Position numbers and translations under genes: made by a program
Assembly: GCF_000331775.1 (NCBI RefSeq)
Contig: NZ_CAPJ01000098.1
Location: 1 to 34,902, forward strand
Length of the DNA stretch: 34,902 bases
Direction of reading: 5' to 3'
DNA from: Xanthomonas translucens pv. translucens DSM 18974
GTDB lineage: Bacteria > Pseudomonadota > Gammaproteobacteria > Xanthomonadales > Xanthomonadaceae
The notes under the pieces: model-generated
What the model saw: the letters and a program-made list of their open reading frames with translations, nothing else
Told to the model about the DNA's origin: nothing
The model's database searches: none
Part shown: positions 1 to 8,572 of the stretch, one piece after another
How the letters are laid out: every line of letters starts with the position of its first letter
Numbering within the stretch: the first letter of the stretch is position 1

Positions 1-2484
1 CGCCACCCGCAACAGGTCGGCGAACACGCCGGCGGCGGTGACTTCCGGACCGGCGCCGGGACCCTGCACCACCAGCGGATTGTCGCAATAGCGGCGGGTG
101 GTGAACTGCACCACGTTGTCGGTCAGGCGCAGGTTGGCGAAGGCATGTTCGGCCGGCAATTCCACCAGGCCGACGCTGGGCGCGCGCTCCGGGGTCAGCT
201 GCGCCACGTAGCGCAGCACGCAGCCGCGCGCCCTGGCCGCCTGCAGGCGCTGCGCGAACACCGCGTCCACTTCATGCAGGCCCGCCATGAAATCCTCCAC
301 GCTGGCCTGGCGCAGCGCTTCCGGCACCAGGCTCTCCACCGCTACGTCCTCCAGGCTCAGCTCGCGCCCGGCCTCGCGCGCCAGGATTACCAGCTTGCGC
401 GCCACGTCGGTGCCGGACAGGTCGTCGCGCGGATCCGGCTCGGTATAGCCCATGCCGCGCGCATCGGTGACCAGCTGCGAGAACGGCACGCTGCCGTCGT
501 ACTTGTTGAACAGCCAGGCCAGGGTGCCGGAGAAGATGCCTTCGATCGCGGTGACCACGTCGCCGGTATCGACCAGGTCGCGCAGCGTGGTGATCACCGG
601 CAGCCCGGCGCCGACCGTGGCTTCGTAGCGGAAGCGCGCGCCGCTGCCCGCGGCGGCGGCGCGGATCGCGTGGAAACGCGCCAGCGGCCCGGCCCCGGCC
701 TGCTTGTTCGGGGTGACCACGTGGATGCCGGCGGCCAGCCAGCCGGCGTAACGGTCGGCGACGTCGGCGCTGCCGCTGCAATCGATGATGACCGCATGCG
801 GCAGGTGCGCCGACAGCAGGTGCGCGGTGAACGCGTCCAGGTCGGTGGGCTGCTGGCCGCTGGCGAAGGCCTGCCGCCAGTCGCCGGTGATCGCGCGGGT
901 TTCCAGGCACATCGCGCTGCGCGAGGCGATCGCGCGCAGGCGCAGGTCGAGGTTGGCCTTGGCCAGCAGCTGCGGCTGGGCGGCGCGCAGTTGGTCGAGC
1001 AGGGTCTTGCCGACGTTGCCCGGGCCGATCACCCCGACCGAGAAGGTCTGCGGCGACAGCCAGAAGCCGGCATGCGCCGCGCGCAGCGCCTTGGTCGCAT
1101 GCGCGCTGTCGATCGCCACCGAGATATTGCGCTCCGAGGAACCCTGCGCGATCGCCAGGATGTTGACCTGGGCGCGGCCCAGCGATTCGAACAGGCGCGC
1201 GGCCACGCCCGGCTGACCGGCCATGCCGTCGCCGACCGCGGCCAGCACGCTGATGCCGGTGGTCAGCTGCACGCGCTGTACCTGGCCGAGCACCAGTTCG
1301 TGCGCGAACGCCGACAGCAGCGCGTCGCGCGCGCGTTCGCATTCGTTCTGCCGCACCACGCAGCAGATCGAATGTTCAGAAGAGCCCTGCGAGATCATCA
1401 CCACCGACACCCGCGCATTGCGCAGCGCGGCGAACACGCGCTCGGCGGTGCCAGGCACGCCGATCAGGCCGGTGCCTTCCAGGTTCAGCACCGCCAGGTC
1501 CGGACTCAGGGTAAGACCCTTGATCGGCCCGCTGGTGGCGCTGCTGGCGGTGATGCGGGTGCCCGGGTGTTCGGGCTGGAAGGTGTTGCGGATGATGATC
1601 GGCAGGCCGCGCTCGATCGCCGGCGACATGGTCTGCGGATGCACCACCTTGGCGCCGAAATAGGCCAGTTCGCAGGCCTCGTCGTAGCTCAGCGTTTCCA
1701 GTTGCACCGCTTCGGGCACCACCCGCGGATCGGCCGACAGCACGCCGTCCACGTCGGTCCAGATATGCAGTTCGTCGGCATCGAACAACGCGGCGAAGAT
1801 CGCGCCGGAGTAGTCGCTGCCGTTGCGGCCGAGCGTGGTGATGCGCCCGGCGCGGTCGCGGGCGACGAAGCCGGTGACCACGACGCGCTGCTGCGGGTGC
1901 TGCGCGCGCCAGTCGGCCAGGCGCGCCGCGCTGGCCTCCCAATCCACGTCCACGCCCAGTTCGCCGCGGTCCACCACCAGCACCTCGCGCGCGTCCAGCA
2001 CCGCGCACTCCTCGCCCAGCGCGCGCAGGTGCTCGCCGAGCAGTTGCGCCGAATACACCTCGCCCAGGCCCTGCACCCGGTCCAGCACCTCGCGCGGCAA
2101 CTCGCCGATCACCGCCAGCGCGCCGAGGATCTCGGCCAGGTGCGCGAAGCGCGCATCCAGCCATTCCACCGTGGCACCGGCATGCTCGCCAAGCAGCGAC
2201 ACCGCCGCGGCGCGGTGCCGCGCGCGGGTCTCGTGCCAGCGTTCGCGCCAGTCGCCGTTCTCGCTGGCGGCCAGTTCGGCCAGCCCGATCAACGCATCGG
2301 TGACGCCCTTCATCGCCGAGACCACGGTGATCTGCAGGGTTTCCGGGCGCGCCAGCAGCAGCTGCGCGACATGGCGATAACAGTCGGCGTCGGCCACCGA
2401 TGTGCCGCCGAACTTGTGGACGGCGGTGCGCGCGGCGAGCGCGGGATCTGCGGAGAGTGCGGAAGCGACAGCGGGGGACGGCAT
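1..2484 (-). CDS. thrA: Bifunctional aspartokinase I / homoserine dehydrogenase I (C-terminus cut by window edge)
   Basis: Catalyses the first (aspartate to aspartyl phosphate) and third (aspartate semialdehyde to homoserine) steps of threonine synthesis in the cytoplasm. The frame opens with the aspartokinase motif KFGGTSVADAD near residue 28. It continues through a kinase domain with VTGFVARD and TTLGRNGSDYS, then a tandem ACT regulatory region at roughly residues 320-460. A Rossmann-type homoserine dehydrogenase domain starts at VGVIGPGNVGKT near residue 480, with VVTPNKQAG and YEATVGAGLPV following. 828 residues are visible, and the last ones (AAGVFADLLRVA) match the usual end of the family, so only a few residues should be missing. 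ATG at 2484 is preceded by GAGG at good spacing. thrB and thrC would be expected beyond position 1. The upstream leader peptide and hairpins suggest attenuation by threonine/isoleucine supply. Identification is very secure. Confidence 0.97.
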   Translation of the reverse strand, partial: MPSPAVASALSADPALAARTAVHKFGGTSVADADCYRHVAQLLLARPETLQITVVSAMKGVTDALIGLAELAASENGDWRERWHETRARHRAAAVSLLGEHAGATVEWLDARFAHLAEILGALAVIGELPREVLDRVQGLGEVYSAQLLGEHLRALGEECAVLDAREVLVVDRGELGVDVDWEASAARLADWRAQHPQQRVVVTGFVARDRAGRITTLGRNGSDYSGAIFAALFDADELHIWTDVDGVLSADPRVVPEAVQLETLSYDEACELAYFGAKVVHPQTMSPAIERGLPIIIRNTFQPEHPGTRITASSATSGPIKGLTLSPDLAVLNLEGTGLIGVPGTAERVFAALRNARVSVVMISQGSSEHSICCVVRQNECERARDALLSAFAHELVLGQVQRVQLTTGISVLAAVGDGMAGQPGVAARLFESLGRAQVNILAIAQGSSERNISVAIDSAHATKALRAAHAGFWLSPQTFSVGVIGPGNVGKTLLDQLRAAQPQLLAKANLDLRLRAIASRSAMCLETRAITGDWRQAFASGQQPTDLDAFTAHLLSAHLPHAVIIDCSGSADVADRYAGWLAAGIHVVTPNKQAGAGPLARFHAIRAAAAGSGARFRYEATVGAGLPVITTLRDLVDTGDVVTAIEGIFSGTLAWLFNKYDGSVPFSQLVTDARGMGYTEPDPRDDLSGTDVARKLVILAREAGRELSLEDVAVESLVPEALRQASVEDFMAGLHEVDAVFAQRLQAARARGCVLRYVAQLTPERAPSVGLVELPAEHAFANLRLTDNVVQFTTRRYCDNPLVVQGPGAGPEVTAAGVFADLLRVA

Positions 2485-2502
2485 GGGAGACCTCGGAGTA
2501 GA

Positions 2503-2559
2503 GGCCCCGCTCGCATCAGGCCGACGGGTTCCCCCGCAACCTGATCCGGGTGCGGGGCC
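2503..2559 (-). promoter_or_regulatory. Attenuator-like hairpin ahead of thrA
   Basis: On the thrA strand GGCCCCGC (2559-2552) pairs with GCGGGGCC (2510-2503), enclosing a second stem ATCAGG (2545-2540) / CCTGAT (2520-2515). The 5' arm overlaps CCGCACC (2555-2549), which can instead pair with GGTGCGG (2598-2592) inside the leader frame just after the Ile/Thr run. This gives two mutually exclusive folds, as in amino-acid attenuators. After the stem comes only UCUACU rather than a long U-tract, so termination strength is uncertain. The hairpin could also act by hiding the thrA ribosome site, which begins about 8 nt downstream. Confidence 0.6.
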
Positions 2560-2573
2560 GTGGGTTTCGAAAG

Positions 2574-2708
2574 TTACGCGAAAACGACGGGCCGCACCGG
2601 GCGAATGGTGTGGATGGTAATACCGGTATTAATGCCCGCGCAAAGCGCCGCCGTGCGCCGCAGCGCGGGCGGAAGAACACAGCTGGCGAAGGCGAAGGCG
2701 TGGTGCAT
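2574..2708 (-). CDS. thrL: Putative thr operon leader peptide (44 aa, Ile/Thr run)
   Basis: A 44-codon frame from ATG at 2708 to TAA at 2574 lies 89 bp upstream of thrA on the same strand. Residues 26-35 read INTGITIHTI, so eight of ten residues are Ile, Thr or Gly, and seven are the regulatory residues Ile or Thr. In enterobacteria thrL works this way: ribosome stalling at Thr/Ile codons decides whether a downstream terminator forms. Here the run (about 2604-2633) sits just before an antiterminator-like segment and a strong hairpin. The weak point is the start: no clear Shine-Dalgarno precedes ATG 2708, and the first 20 residues are unremarkable, so the true start is uncertain. An in-frame TGA lies upstream. 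The leader function is inferred; the codon run and its position are seen directly. Confidence 0.7.
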   Translation of the reverse strand: MHHAFAFASCVLPPALRRTAALCAGINTGITIHTIRPVRPVVFA

Positions 2709-2908
2709 GGCGGCAAGGGGACATCATGCGCCGGGGTGCTGTCAAGCGCCGCACGCGACCCGGCCGCGAATGCACTGCGGCCGGGTCGATCGGTTGCAAA
2801 AGTTACTATCGGCGCGGCATCCGGGATCGCGCGCCATCGGGCGCTGCCGCCGGTGGCGCCGGCACCGCCGCGAGCGCATGGCCTGTGGCCTGGCGCATGC
2901 GCCGCGGA

Positions 2909-2935
2909 CGCACGCAGATTCCGCTGCTGCGTGCG
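2909..2935 (-). terminator. Hairpin downstream of the lipoprotein gene
   Basis: CGCACGCAG (2909-2917) and CTGCGTGCG (2927-2935) form a perfect 9-bp stem with a 9-nt loop, 11 bp past the lipoprotein stop. There is no U-tract, so it may only stabilise the 3' end. It could help insulate the gene from the thr leader that follows on the same strand. Confidence 0.4.
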
Positions 2936-2946
2936 CGGCCTGGCGC

Positions 2947-3264
2947 TCAGTGCTGCGGTTTGTCGGTGGTCGGCTGCTGCTGCGGATCGCTGGTGGGTTG
3001 CTGCGGATCGGTGGCCGGCGGCGTGGCGGGCTGTGCGCCCTGGGTTGCGTCGCTGCCCATCGCCGCATCCCCGGTGGTGCCGGCTGCCGGGGGCGTGGCT
3101 GCGTCCTGACCGGCGGCCGGGGCGGTGCTGCCATCGGCGGCCGGTGGCGGCGTTGCGGTCTGTTCGTGCGTGGGCTGGTCGCCATCGCGGTGGCAGGCGA
3201 CCAGGGCGGCCAGAACCGAACCGATCAACGCGACTTTCAACGTCTTGCTCATGTGCTTGCGCAT
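2947..3264 (-). CDS. Small Pro/Gln/Thr-rich lipoprotein, function unknown
   Basis: A 105-residue protein starting MRKHMSKTLKVALIG, then a hydrophobic segment ending in the lipobox LVAC (Cys about residue 24), so it should be lipidated and anchored in the envelope. The mature part is low-complexity, rich in Pro, Ala, Thr, Gln and Asp, with PQQ-type repeats near the C-terminus (for example DPQQPTSDPQQQPTTD). It shows no recognisable catalytic domain. ATG 3264 has AGGAG 8 nt upstream; ATG 3252 is a poorer alternative. The frame stays open upstream to about 3423, but that extension lacks a ribosome site and would bury the signal peptide. Similar small lipoproteins of unknown role are common in xanthomonads. 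Confidence 0.75.
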   Translation of the reverse strand: MRKHMSKTLKVALIGSVLAALVACHRDGDQPTHEQTATPPPAADGSTAPAAGQDAATPPAAGTTGDAAMGSDATQGAQPATPPATDPQQPTSDPQQQPTTDKPQH

Positions 3265-3592
3265 GTGGCTGACTCCTGCTTTGGCATTCGTACGGTGCCG
3301 AGTGGGTGCGGCCGCGCTCGGGCGACCGGAGGAACGAGCCCGCATCTGCAATGCCGCCGTCAGGTCGCGTACGCGATCCAGGCCAGCAGCGGCAAGCGCG
3401 GCGCAACGAAGGCGTTGCGGCATTGGCGGGCCTGCACAGGCTACGCAATACGGCGCTCAGATCGCGTCGGCATAGGGTGTAGAACGCGTTATCCGCAGTC
3501 GCGGCATTTCGCCTGCATCGACGGCACTGCTGCCGATGGCGCGCGCAGCGAACGTCTGCAGCGACCGCGACGGCTGCGCGATTGCCACTGTG
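3265..3592. other. Intergenic stretch between lipoprotein gene and tRNA-Arg
   Basis: 328 bp with the lipoprotein ribosome site at its left end. No convincing coding frame, RNA or repeat is visible. It must carry the lipoprotein promoter, but no clear -35/-10 pair stands out. Confidence 0.5.
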
Positions 3593-3669
3593 TGGTGACC
3601 CCGGCGCGATTCGAACGCACGACCTGTCCCTTAGGAGGGGACCGCTCTATCCAGCTGAGCTACGGGGCC
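3593..3669 (-). tRNA. tRNA-Arg (anticodon CCT)
   Basis: Full cloverleaf of 77 nt including an encoded CCA (3595-3593). The acceptor stem GGCCCCG pairs with CGGGGTC (one G-U). The D arm contains AGCTCAG, the anticodon stem GTCCC/GGGAC holds the loop CTCCTAA with anticodon CCT, and the T arm carries GTTCGAATC. It reads the rare AGG arginine codon, which fits a single-copy gene in a GC-rich genome. Confidence 0.97.
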
Positions 3670-3680
3670 TTGGCCGGCGC

Positions 3681-3708
3681 ATTGTCGCACGATCGTCGCG
3701 CTTGCCAA
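3681..3708 (-). promoter_or_regulatory. Promoter of tRNA-Arg(CCT)
   Basis: TTGGCA (3708-3703), a 16-nt spacer and GACAAT (3686-3681) on the minus strand, with the -10 box 11 nt before the first tRNA base. Spacing and position suit a sigma-70 promoter with a very short 5' leader. Confidence 0.65.
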
Positions 3709-3827
3709 GCCCGGCGCGGCGCGCAGCGGCTGCGGCCGGACCCGCCCGGTCTGCTAAAGTCGGCGGCTAGCCGCGTCCCACCGCCTGCGGTCGCCTTCCC
3801 TGTCGCAACGATTTTCCAGGAGATTCC

Positions 3828-5360
3828 ATGTCCGCTGACCTGCTCAAGGCGCTCGGCCTGACCGCGTCCAATTCCGGCACCTACCTCGGCAACGGCGAAT
3901 GGTCCACGGCCACCGGCGCCGGCGTGCTGCAGCCGCTGAATCCGTCCAGCAACGCGGTCATCGCCGAGGTCCAGGCGACCACCATGCAGGATTACGAAAC
4001 CGTGGTGGCCCGCGCGCAGGCCGCGTTCAAGGTCTGGCGCACCACGCCGGCGCCGCGCCGCGGCGAGGCGGTGCGGCTGTGCGGCGATGCGCTGCGCAAG
4101 CACAAGGACGCGCTGGGCTCGCTGGTCGCGCTGGAAATGGGCAAGAGCAAGCCCGAAGGCGACGGCGAAGTGCAGGAGATGATCGACATCGCCGATTTCG
4201 CGGTCGGCCAGAGCCGCATGCTGTACGGCTACACGCTGCACTCCGAGCGTCCCGGCCACCGCATGTACGAGCAGTACCAGCCGCTGGGCCTGGTCGGCAT
4301 CATCAGCGCGTTCAACTTCCCGGTCGCGGTGTGGGCGTGGAATGCCTTCCTGGCCGCGATCTGCGGCGATATCTGCCTGTGGAAGCCGTCCAACAAGACC
4401 CCGCTGACCGCGATCGCGTCGATGAAGATCTGCAACGCCGCGCTGCGCGATGCAGGCTTCCCGGACATCTTCTTCCTGATCAACGACGCCGGCACCGAAC
4501 TGGCCGAAACGCTGGTCGAGGACAAGCGCATCGCGCTGATCAGCTTCACCGGTTCGACCCAGGTCGGGCGCAACGTCGCCGAGAAGTGCGCGCGGCGCCT
4601 GGGCCGCTGCCTGCTGGAGCTGGGCGGCAACAACGCGATCATCCTCGACGAGAGCGCCGACCTGAAGCTGGCGATCCCCGGCATCGTGTTCGGCGCGGTC
4701 GGCACCGCCGGCCAGCGCTGCACCACCACGCGCCGGCTGATCGTGCACGCCTCGATCTACGACACCGTGCTGGCGACGCTGCTCAAAGCCTACAAGCAGG
4801 TCGAAAGCAAGATCGGCGACCCCACCGACCCGGCCAACCTGATGGGGCCGCTGAACAGCCGCGGCGCGGTCGAGCAGTTCCTGGCCTCGATCGCCAAGGC
4901 CAAGGCCGCTGGCGGCACCGTCGAGACCGGCGGCACCGCGCTGGACCGTCCCGGCAACTTCGTGCTGCCGGCGATCGTCACCGGCCTGCACAACAGCGAC
5001 GAAGTGGTGCAGCACGAGACCTTCGCGCCGATTCTGTACGTGATGAAGTACGACACACTGGACGAGGCCATCGACATGCAGAACGGCGTGCCGCAGGGCC
5101 TGTCCTCGTCGATCTTCACCCAGAACCTGAAGGCGGCGGAGAAGTTTCTGTCGGCGGCCGGCAGCGACTGCGGCATCGCCAACGTCAACATCGGCACCTC
5201 GGGTGCGGAGATCGGCGGTGCGTTCGGCGGCGAGAAGGACACCGGCGGCGGCCGCGAATCCGGCTCGGACGCGTGGAAGGTGTACATGCGCCGGCAGACC
5301 AACACGATCAACTACTCCGACTCGCTGCCGCTGGCGCAGGGCATCAAATTCGATCTTTGA
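3828..5360 (+). CDS. amaB: ALDH7-family aldehyde dehydrogenase (alpha-aminoadipic semialdehyde / piperideine-6-carboxylate dehydrogenase)
   Basis: A 510-residue NAD-dependent aldehyde dehydrogenase of the antiquitin (ALDH7) group. In this group the usual substrate is alpha-aminoadipic semialdehyde, in equilibrium with piperideine-6-carboxylate, from lysine breakdown. Visible landmarks are [14 protein letters not shown] (active-site Asn), [17 protein letters not shown] (general-base Glu) and the catalytic Cys in [12 protein letters not shown]. The C-terminal block [19 protein letters not shown] and the ending LPLAQGIKF are typical of ALDH7. ATG 3828 has AGGAG 6 nt upstream. It stands first in a plus-strand run of genes but is separated from the next by 56 bp. 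No other lysine-catabolic gene is nearby, so the exact substrate is inferred from family. Confidence 0.88.
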   Translation: MSADLLKALGLTASNSGTYLGNGEWSTATGAGVLQPLNPSSNAVIAEVQATTMQDYETVVARAQAAFKVWRTTPAPRRGEAVRLCGDALRKHKDALGSLVALEMGKSKPEGDGEVQEMIDIADFAVGQSRMLYGYTLHSERPGHRMYEQYQPLGLVGIISAFNFPVAVWAWNAFLAAICGDICLWKPSNKTPLTAIASMKICNAALRDAGFPDIFFLINDAGTELAETLVEDKRIALISFTGSTQVGRNVAEKCARRLGRCLLELGGNNAIILDESADLKLAIPGIVFGAVGTAGQRCTTTRRLIVHASIYDTVLATLLKAYKQVESKIGDPTDPANLMGPLNSRGAVEQFLASIAKAKAAGGTVETGGTALDRPGNFVLPAIVTGLHNSDEVVQHETFAPILYVMKYDTLDEAIDMQNGVPQGLSSSIFTQNLKAAEKFLSAAGSDCGIANVNIGTSGAEIGGAFGGEKDTGGGRESGSDAWKVYMRRQTNTINYSDSLPLAQGIKFDL

Positions 5361-5416
5361 CACAATGCGCGGCGCCCTGCCGCACGATCCACCCTTGCCT
5401 CCAGGAGTCCGGCCCG

Positions 5417-5698
5417 ATGAGCAACGTCCGCGAAACCAATTCCCTCGCCGTGGTCAGCCTGGTCGCCGGCATCCTCGGCTGGACCCTGATGCCCCTGCTC
5501 GGCAGCCTCGGTGCGATCATCACCGGACACCTGGCACGCGCCGAGATCCGCCGCCAGCCGCAGCGCTTCCAGGGCGACGGGCTGGCGGTCGGCGGGCTGA
5601 TCCTGGGCTGGACCGCGGTGATCGTCGCGATCCTGTCGGTGCTGGCGTTCGTGCTGTTCTTCGGCGGGCTGGCCTGGTTCGCCAGCACCCGGTCCTGA
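5417..5698 (+). CDS. DUF4190-type small membrane protein
   Basis: A 93-residue protein with a short polar start (MSNVRETNSLAVVSLV) and two hydrophobic helices. The first spans about residues 9-33 (AVVSLVAGILGWTLMPLLGSLGAII) and the second about 57-85. The connecting stretch GHLARAEIRRQ is the signature seen in DUF4190 proteins, where it sits between the helices. Function unknown; likely in the inner membrane. ATG 5417 is preceded by AGGAG. The next gene starts 4 bp after the stop, so they are probably co-transcribed. Confidence 0.8.
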   Translation: MSNVRETNSLAVVSLVAGILGWTLMPLLGSLGAIITGHLARAEIRRQPQRFQGDGLAVGGLILGWTAVIVAILSVLAFVLFFGGLAWFASTRS

Positions 5699-5702
5699 GC
5701 CG

Positions 5703-6470
5703 ATGAGCGCCTCCGCTCCGCGCGAACGCTTCAGCGACCGCGTCGCCGACTACGTCCGCTACCGCCCCAGCTACCCGCCGGCCTTGCTGGACTGGGTGCA
5801 CGGGGAACTCGGCGTGGCACGCGAGGCGCAGGTCGCCGACATCGGCGCTGGCACCGGCATTTCCAGCCGCATGTTCCTGCAGGCCGGGCATCCGGTGCTG
5901 GCGGTGGAGCCGAACGCGGCGATGCGCGCCGCCGCCGAGAGCTGGCTGCGCGACGTCCCCGGCTTCGCCGCGGTCGACGGCAGCGCCGAGGCCACCACCC
6001 TGCCCGCCGCCAGCGTCGATCTGATCAGCGCCGCGCAGGCCTTCCACTGGTTCGACCTGGACGCGGTACGCCGCGAATGGGCGCGCGTGCTGCGTCCCGG
6101 CGGGCTGGCGCTGGTGTACTGGAACTCGCGCCTGCTCGACGGCACGCCGTTCCTGCAGGACTACGAACAATTGCTGCACGACTACGGCACCGACTACAGC
6201 GCGGTGGCCGAGCGCTACCACGACGATGCGACGATGCAGCGCTGGTTCGGCGCCGGGCTGCGCGGCACCGCGCAGTTTCCCAACGTGCAGCAGCTGGACT
6301 ACGACGGCCTGCGCGGGCGCCTGCTGTCCTCCTCGTATGCGCCGCTGGCCGGGCATCCGCGCCACGAGGCGATGCTGGTCGCGCTGCGCGCGCTGTTCGA
6401 TCGCCACCAGGTGGATGGCCTGATCGATGTCCACTACCGTACCCGTGCCTTCGCCGGCACGTTGAACTGA
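5703..6470 (+). CDS. Class I SAM-dependent methyltransferase (Methyltransf_11-like)
   Basis: A 255-residue soluble protein. It begins with RFSDRVADYVRYRPSYP, typical of this methyltransferase subgroup, followed by the SAM-binding motif I VADIGAGTG at about residues 44-52. An acidic residue in VLAVEPNAAM follows, then a motif-IV-like AQAFHWFD and the post-motif VLRPGGLALVYWN. The small-molecule substrate cannot be told from sequence. It starts 4 bp after the DUF4190 gene and ends 9 bp before pyrD, so it sits inside the same transcription unit without an obvious functional link to pyrimidine synthesis. Confidence 0.85.
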   Translation: MSASAPRERFSDRVADYVRYRPSYPPALLDWVHGELGVAREAQVADIGAGTGISSRMFLQAGHPVLAVEPNAAMRAAAESWLRDVPGFAAVDGSAEATTLPAASVDLISAAQAFHWFDLDAVRREWARVLRPGGLALVYWNSRLLDGTPFLQDYEQLLHDYGTDYSAVAERYHDDATMQRWFGAGLRGTAQFPNVQQLDYDGLRGRLLSSSYAPLAGHPRHEAMLVALRALFDRHQVDGLIDVHYRTRAFAGTLN

Positions 6471-6479
6471 GCTGTGCCC

Positions 6480-7535
6480 ATGTATTCCCTCGCCCGCCCG
6501 TTCCTGTTCGCCCTCGACGCCGAACGCGCCCATGCGCTGGGCTTGCGCGCGATCGAGATGGCCTACCGCACCGGCACCAATCCGCTGCTGGCCAAGGCAA
6601 TCGCGCCGATGCCCACGCGCGCGTTCGGCCTGGAGTTCCCCAACCCGGTCGGGCTGGCCGCGGGCCTGGACAAGAACGGCGAGCACATCGACGCGCTGCT
6701 GGCGCTGGGCTTCGGCTTCGTCGAAATCGGCACCATCACCCCGCGCCCGCAGCAGGGCAATCCGAAGCCGCGCATGTTCCGGCTGCCGCGCGAACAGGCG
6801 GTGATCAACCGCATGGGCTTCAACAACCTCGGCGTGGACGCGCTGGTGCGCAACGTCGAACGCGCGCGCCGCCGCCGCGGCCTGCTCGGCATCAACATCG
6901 GCAAGAACAAGGACACGCCAAACGAGGACGCCGCGTCGGATTACCTGCATTGCCTGGAGAAGGTCTATGCGCTGGCCGACTACGTGACCGTCAACATCTC
7001 CTCGCCGAACACCGCCGGCCTGCGCGAGCTGCAGGAGGAACAGGCGCTGCGGCAGCTGGTGTCGCAGCTGCGCGAGGCGCAGGAAGCGCTGGCCGCACGC
7101 CATGGCAAGCGCGTGCCGATGCTGGTCAAGGTCGCGCCGGACCTGAGCGACAGCGACATCGACGCGGCGGCGCGGGTGCTGTCGGACCTGCAGGTGGACG
7201 GGGTCATCGCCACCAACACCACCGTCACCCGCCCCGGCCTGGAACATGACGCGGTGGGCGCCGAGGCCGGCGGCCTGTCCGGCGCGCCGCTGCTGGAGCA
7301 GTCCACGCTGGTGCTGCGCCGGCTGCGCGCGCGCCTGCCCGAGGCGATCCCGTTGATCGGGGTCGGCGGCATCCTGTCCGGCGCCGATGCGGTCGCGAAG
7401 ATGGCCGCCGGCGCGGCACTGGTGCAGTGCTACAGCGGGCTGGTGTTCCGCGGCCCGGCGCTGATCGGCGAATGCGTCGAGGCGATGCGCCGGCGCCGCG
7501 AAGCGCCCAGCCGCGGCGCGGGCGCCGCGCTATGA
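6480..7535 (+). CDS. pyrD: Dihydroorotate dehydrogenase (quinone), class 2
   Basis: Oxidises dihydroorotate to orotate with FMN and passes electrons to the quinone pool at the inner membrane (pyrimidine synthesis). The 351-residue form begins [18 protein letters not shown], the amphipathic N-terminal helix pair of class 2 enzymes. It then shows [28 protein letters not shown], the catalytic serine in [16 protein letters not shown] and IPLIGVGGI. An in-frame GTG at 6474 would add two residues, but ATG 6480 matches the family start. The stop overlaps the murB start as ATGA, so the two are translationally coupled. Confidence 0.97.
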   Translation: MYSLARPFLFALDAERAHALGLRAIEMAYRTGTNPLLAKAIAPMPTRAFGLEFPNPVGLAAGLDKNGEHIDALLALGFGFVEIGTITPRPQQGNPKPRMFRLPREQAVINRMGFNNLGVDALVRNVERARRRRGLLGINIGKNKDTPNEDAASDYLHCLEKVYALADYVTVNISSPNTAGLRELQEEQALRQLVSQLREAQEALAARHGKRVPMLVKVAPDLSDSDIDAAARVLSDLQVDGVIATNTTVTRPGLEHDAVGAEAGGLSGAPLLEQSTLVLRRLRARLPEAIPLIGVGGILSGADAVAKMAAGAALVQCYSGLVFRGPALIGECVEAMRRRREAPSRGAGAAL

Positions 7536-8572
7536 GCAACGCCTGGTCGCTGACTGCGAATGCGCCGCTGCAGGCGCTCAATACCTTCCATGTGGCCGCG
7601 CAGGCGCCTTGGCTGCTGCAGATCTTCGCCCCCGAGGCGCTGCCCGAGGCGCTGCTGGCGCCTGAGCTGGCCGGCGCGGCGCTGCTGCCGCTGGGCAGCG
7701 GCAGCAACCTGCTGTTCGCCGGCGACGCGCCCGGCGTGGTGCTGGCCTTCGCCAACCGCAGCATCGACACGCTCGAACACCGCGCCGACTACGCCATCGT
7801 CCGCGCCGGCGCCGGCGTAGGCTGGCACGAGCTGGTGATGTGGTCGCTGGCGCAGGGCCTGTCGGGCCTGGAGAACCTGGCGCTGATCCCCGGCACGGTC
7901 GGCGCCGCGCCGATCCAGAACATCGGCGCCTATGGCGCGCAGGTCGGCGAGTTCGTGCACGTGGTGGAGGCCTACGACCGCGCCGACGCGCGCTTCGTGC
8001 GGCTGGACGCGGCCGCCTGCGAGTTCGGCTACCGCGACAGCCTGTTCAAGCGCCAGCCCGACCGTTATCTGATCGCCGCGGTGGAATTCAACCTGCCGCG
8101 GCTGCATGCGCTGCGCCTGGACTACGCCGGCATCGGCGAGGAACTGGAGGCGCTGGGCATCGCCATGCCCGGCGCGCCCGACGTGGCGCAGGCGGTGATC
8201 AACATCCGCCGCCGCAAGCTGCCCGACCCGGAGGTGCTCGGCAATGCCGGCAGCTTCTTCAAGAATCCGCTGCTGCCGGCCGAACAGGCGCAGGCGCTGC
8301 AGCACGCCTACCCGGCGCTGCCGGTATTCCCCGGCGACGGCGAGGACCAGCGCAAGCTGTCGGCGGCGTGGCTGATCGAGGCCTGCGGCTGGAAAGGCCA
8401 TCGCGACGGCGACGCCGGCGTGTCCGCGGCGCACGCGCTGGTGCTGGTCAATCACGGCCAGGCCAGCGGCGCCGAGCTGCTGGCGCTGGCGCGGCGCATT
8501 TCCGCCTCGGTGCTGGAGCGCTTCGGCGTGATCCTGGAGCCGGAACCGCGCATCGTCGGCGCGCACTGGTGA
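7532..8572 (+). CDS. murB: UDP-N-acetylenolpyruvoylglucosamine reductase (type I)
   Basis: FAD-dependent reduction of UDP-GlcNAc-enolpyruvate to UDP-MurNAc using NADPH, an essential cytoplasmic step of peptidoglycan synthesis. 346 residues, near the 342 of E. coli. Motifs: PLGSGSNLL in the FAD domain, [26 protein letters not shown] (substrate tyrosine and arginine) and [10 protein letters not shown] carrying the catalytic serine. The C-terminal [12 protein letters not shown] and a final catalytic-type Glu in EPRIVG follow. The longer type I architecture is present. ATG 7532 overlaps the pyrD stop; the stop overlaps the next gene's GTG. Start upstream of 7532 is excluded because [13 protein letters not shown] aligns with the usual N-terminus. 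Confidence 0.97.
   Translation: MSNAWSLTANAPLQALNTFHVAAQAPWLLQIFAPEALPEALLAPELAGAALLPLGSGSNLLFAGDAPGVVLAFANRSIDTLEHRADYAIVRAGAGVGWHELVMWSLAQGLSGLENLALIPGTVGAAPIQNIGAYGAQVGEFVHVVEAYDRADARFVRLDAAACEFGYRDSLFKRQPDRYLIAAVEFNLPRLHALRLDYAGIGEELEALGIAMPGAPDVAQAVINIRRRKLPDPEVLGNAGSFFKNPLLPAEQAQALQHAYPALPVFPGDGEDQRKLSAAWLIEACGWKGHRDGDAGVSAAHALVLVNHGQASGAELLALARRISASVLERFGVILEPEPRIVGAHW

Noticed and set aside
145..2544. 799-codon open frame on the plus strand opposite thrA
   Set aside because: It is the antisense shadow of a clear thrA gene. Composition is His/Gln/Arg/Ala-rich with no domain, as expected in GC-rich DNA.
2740..2745. TTGACA on the minus strand as -35 of the thr leader
   Set aside because: No acceptable -10 lies 16-18 nt downstream, and a promoter here would start transcription at about the leader ATG. 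The true promoter was not identified.
3660..5363. 567-codon minus-strand frame opposite the aldehyde dehydrogenase gene
   Set aside because: Low-complexity antisense frame; the plus strand encodes a well-conserved enzyme.
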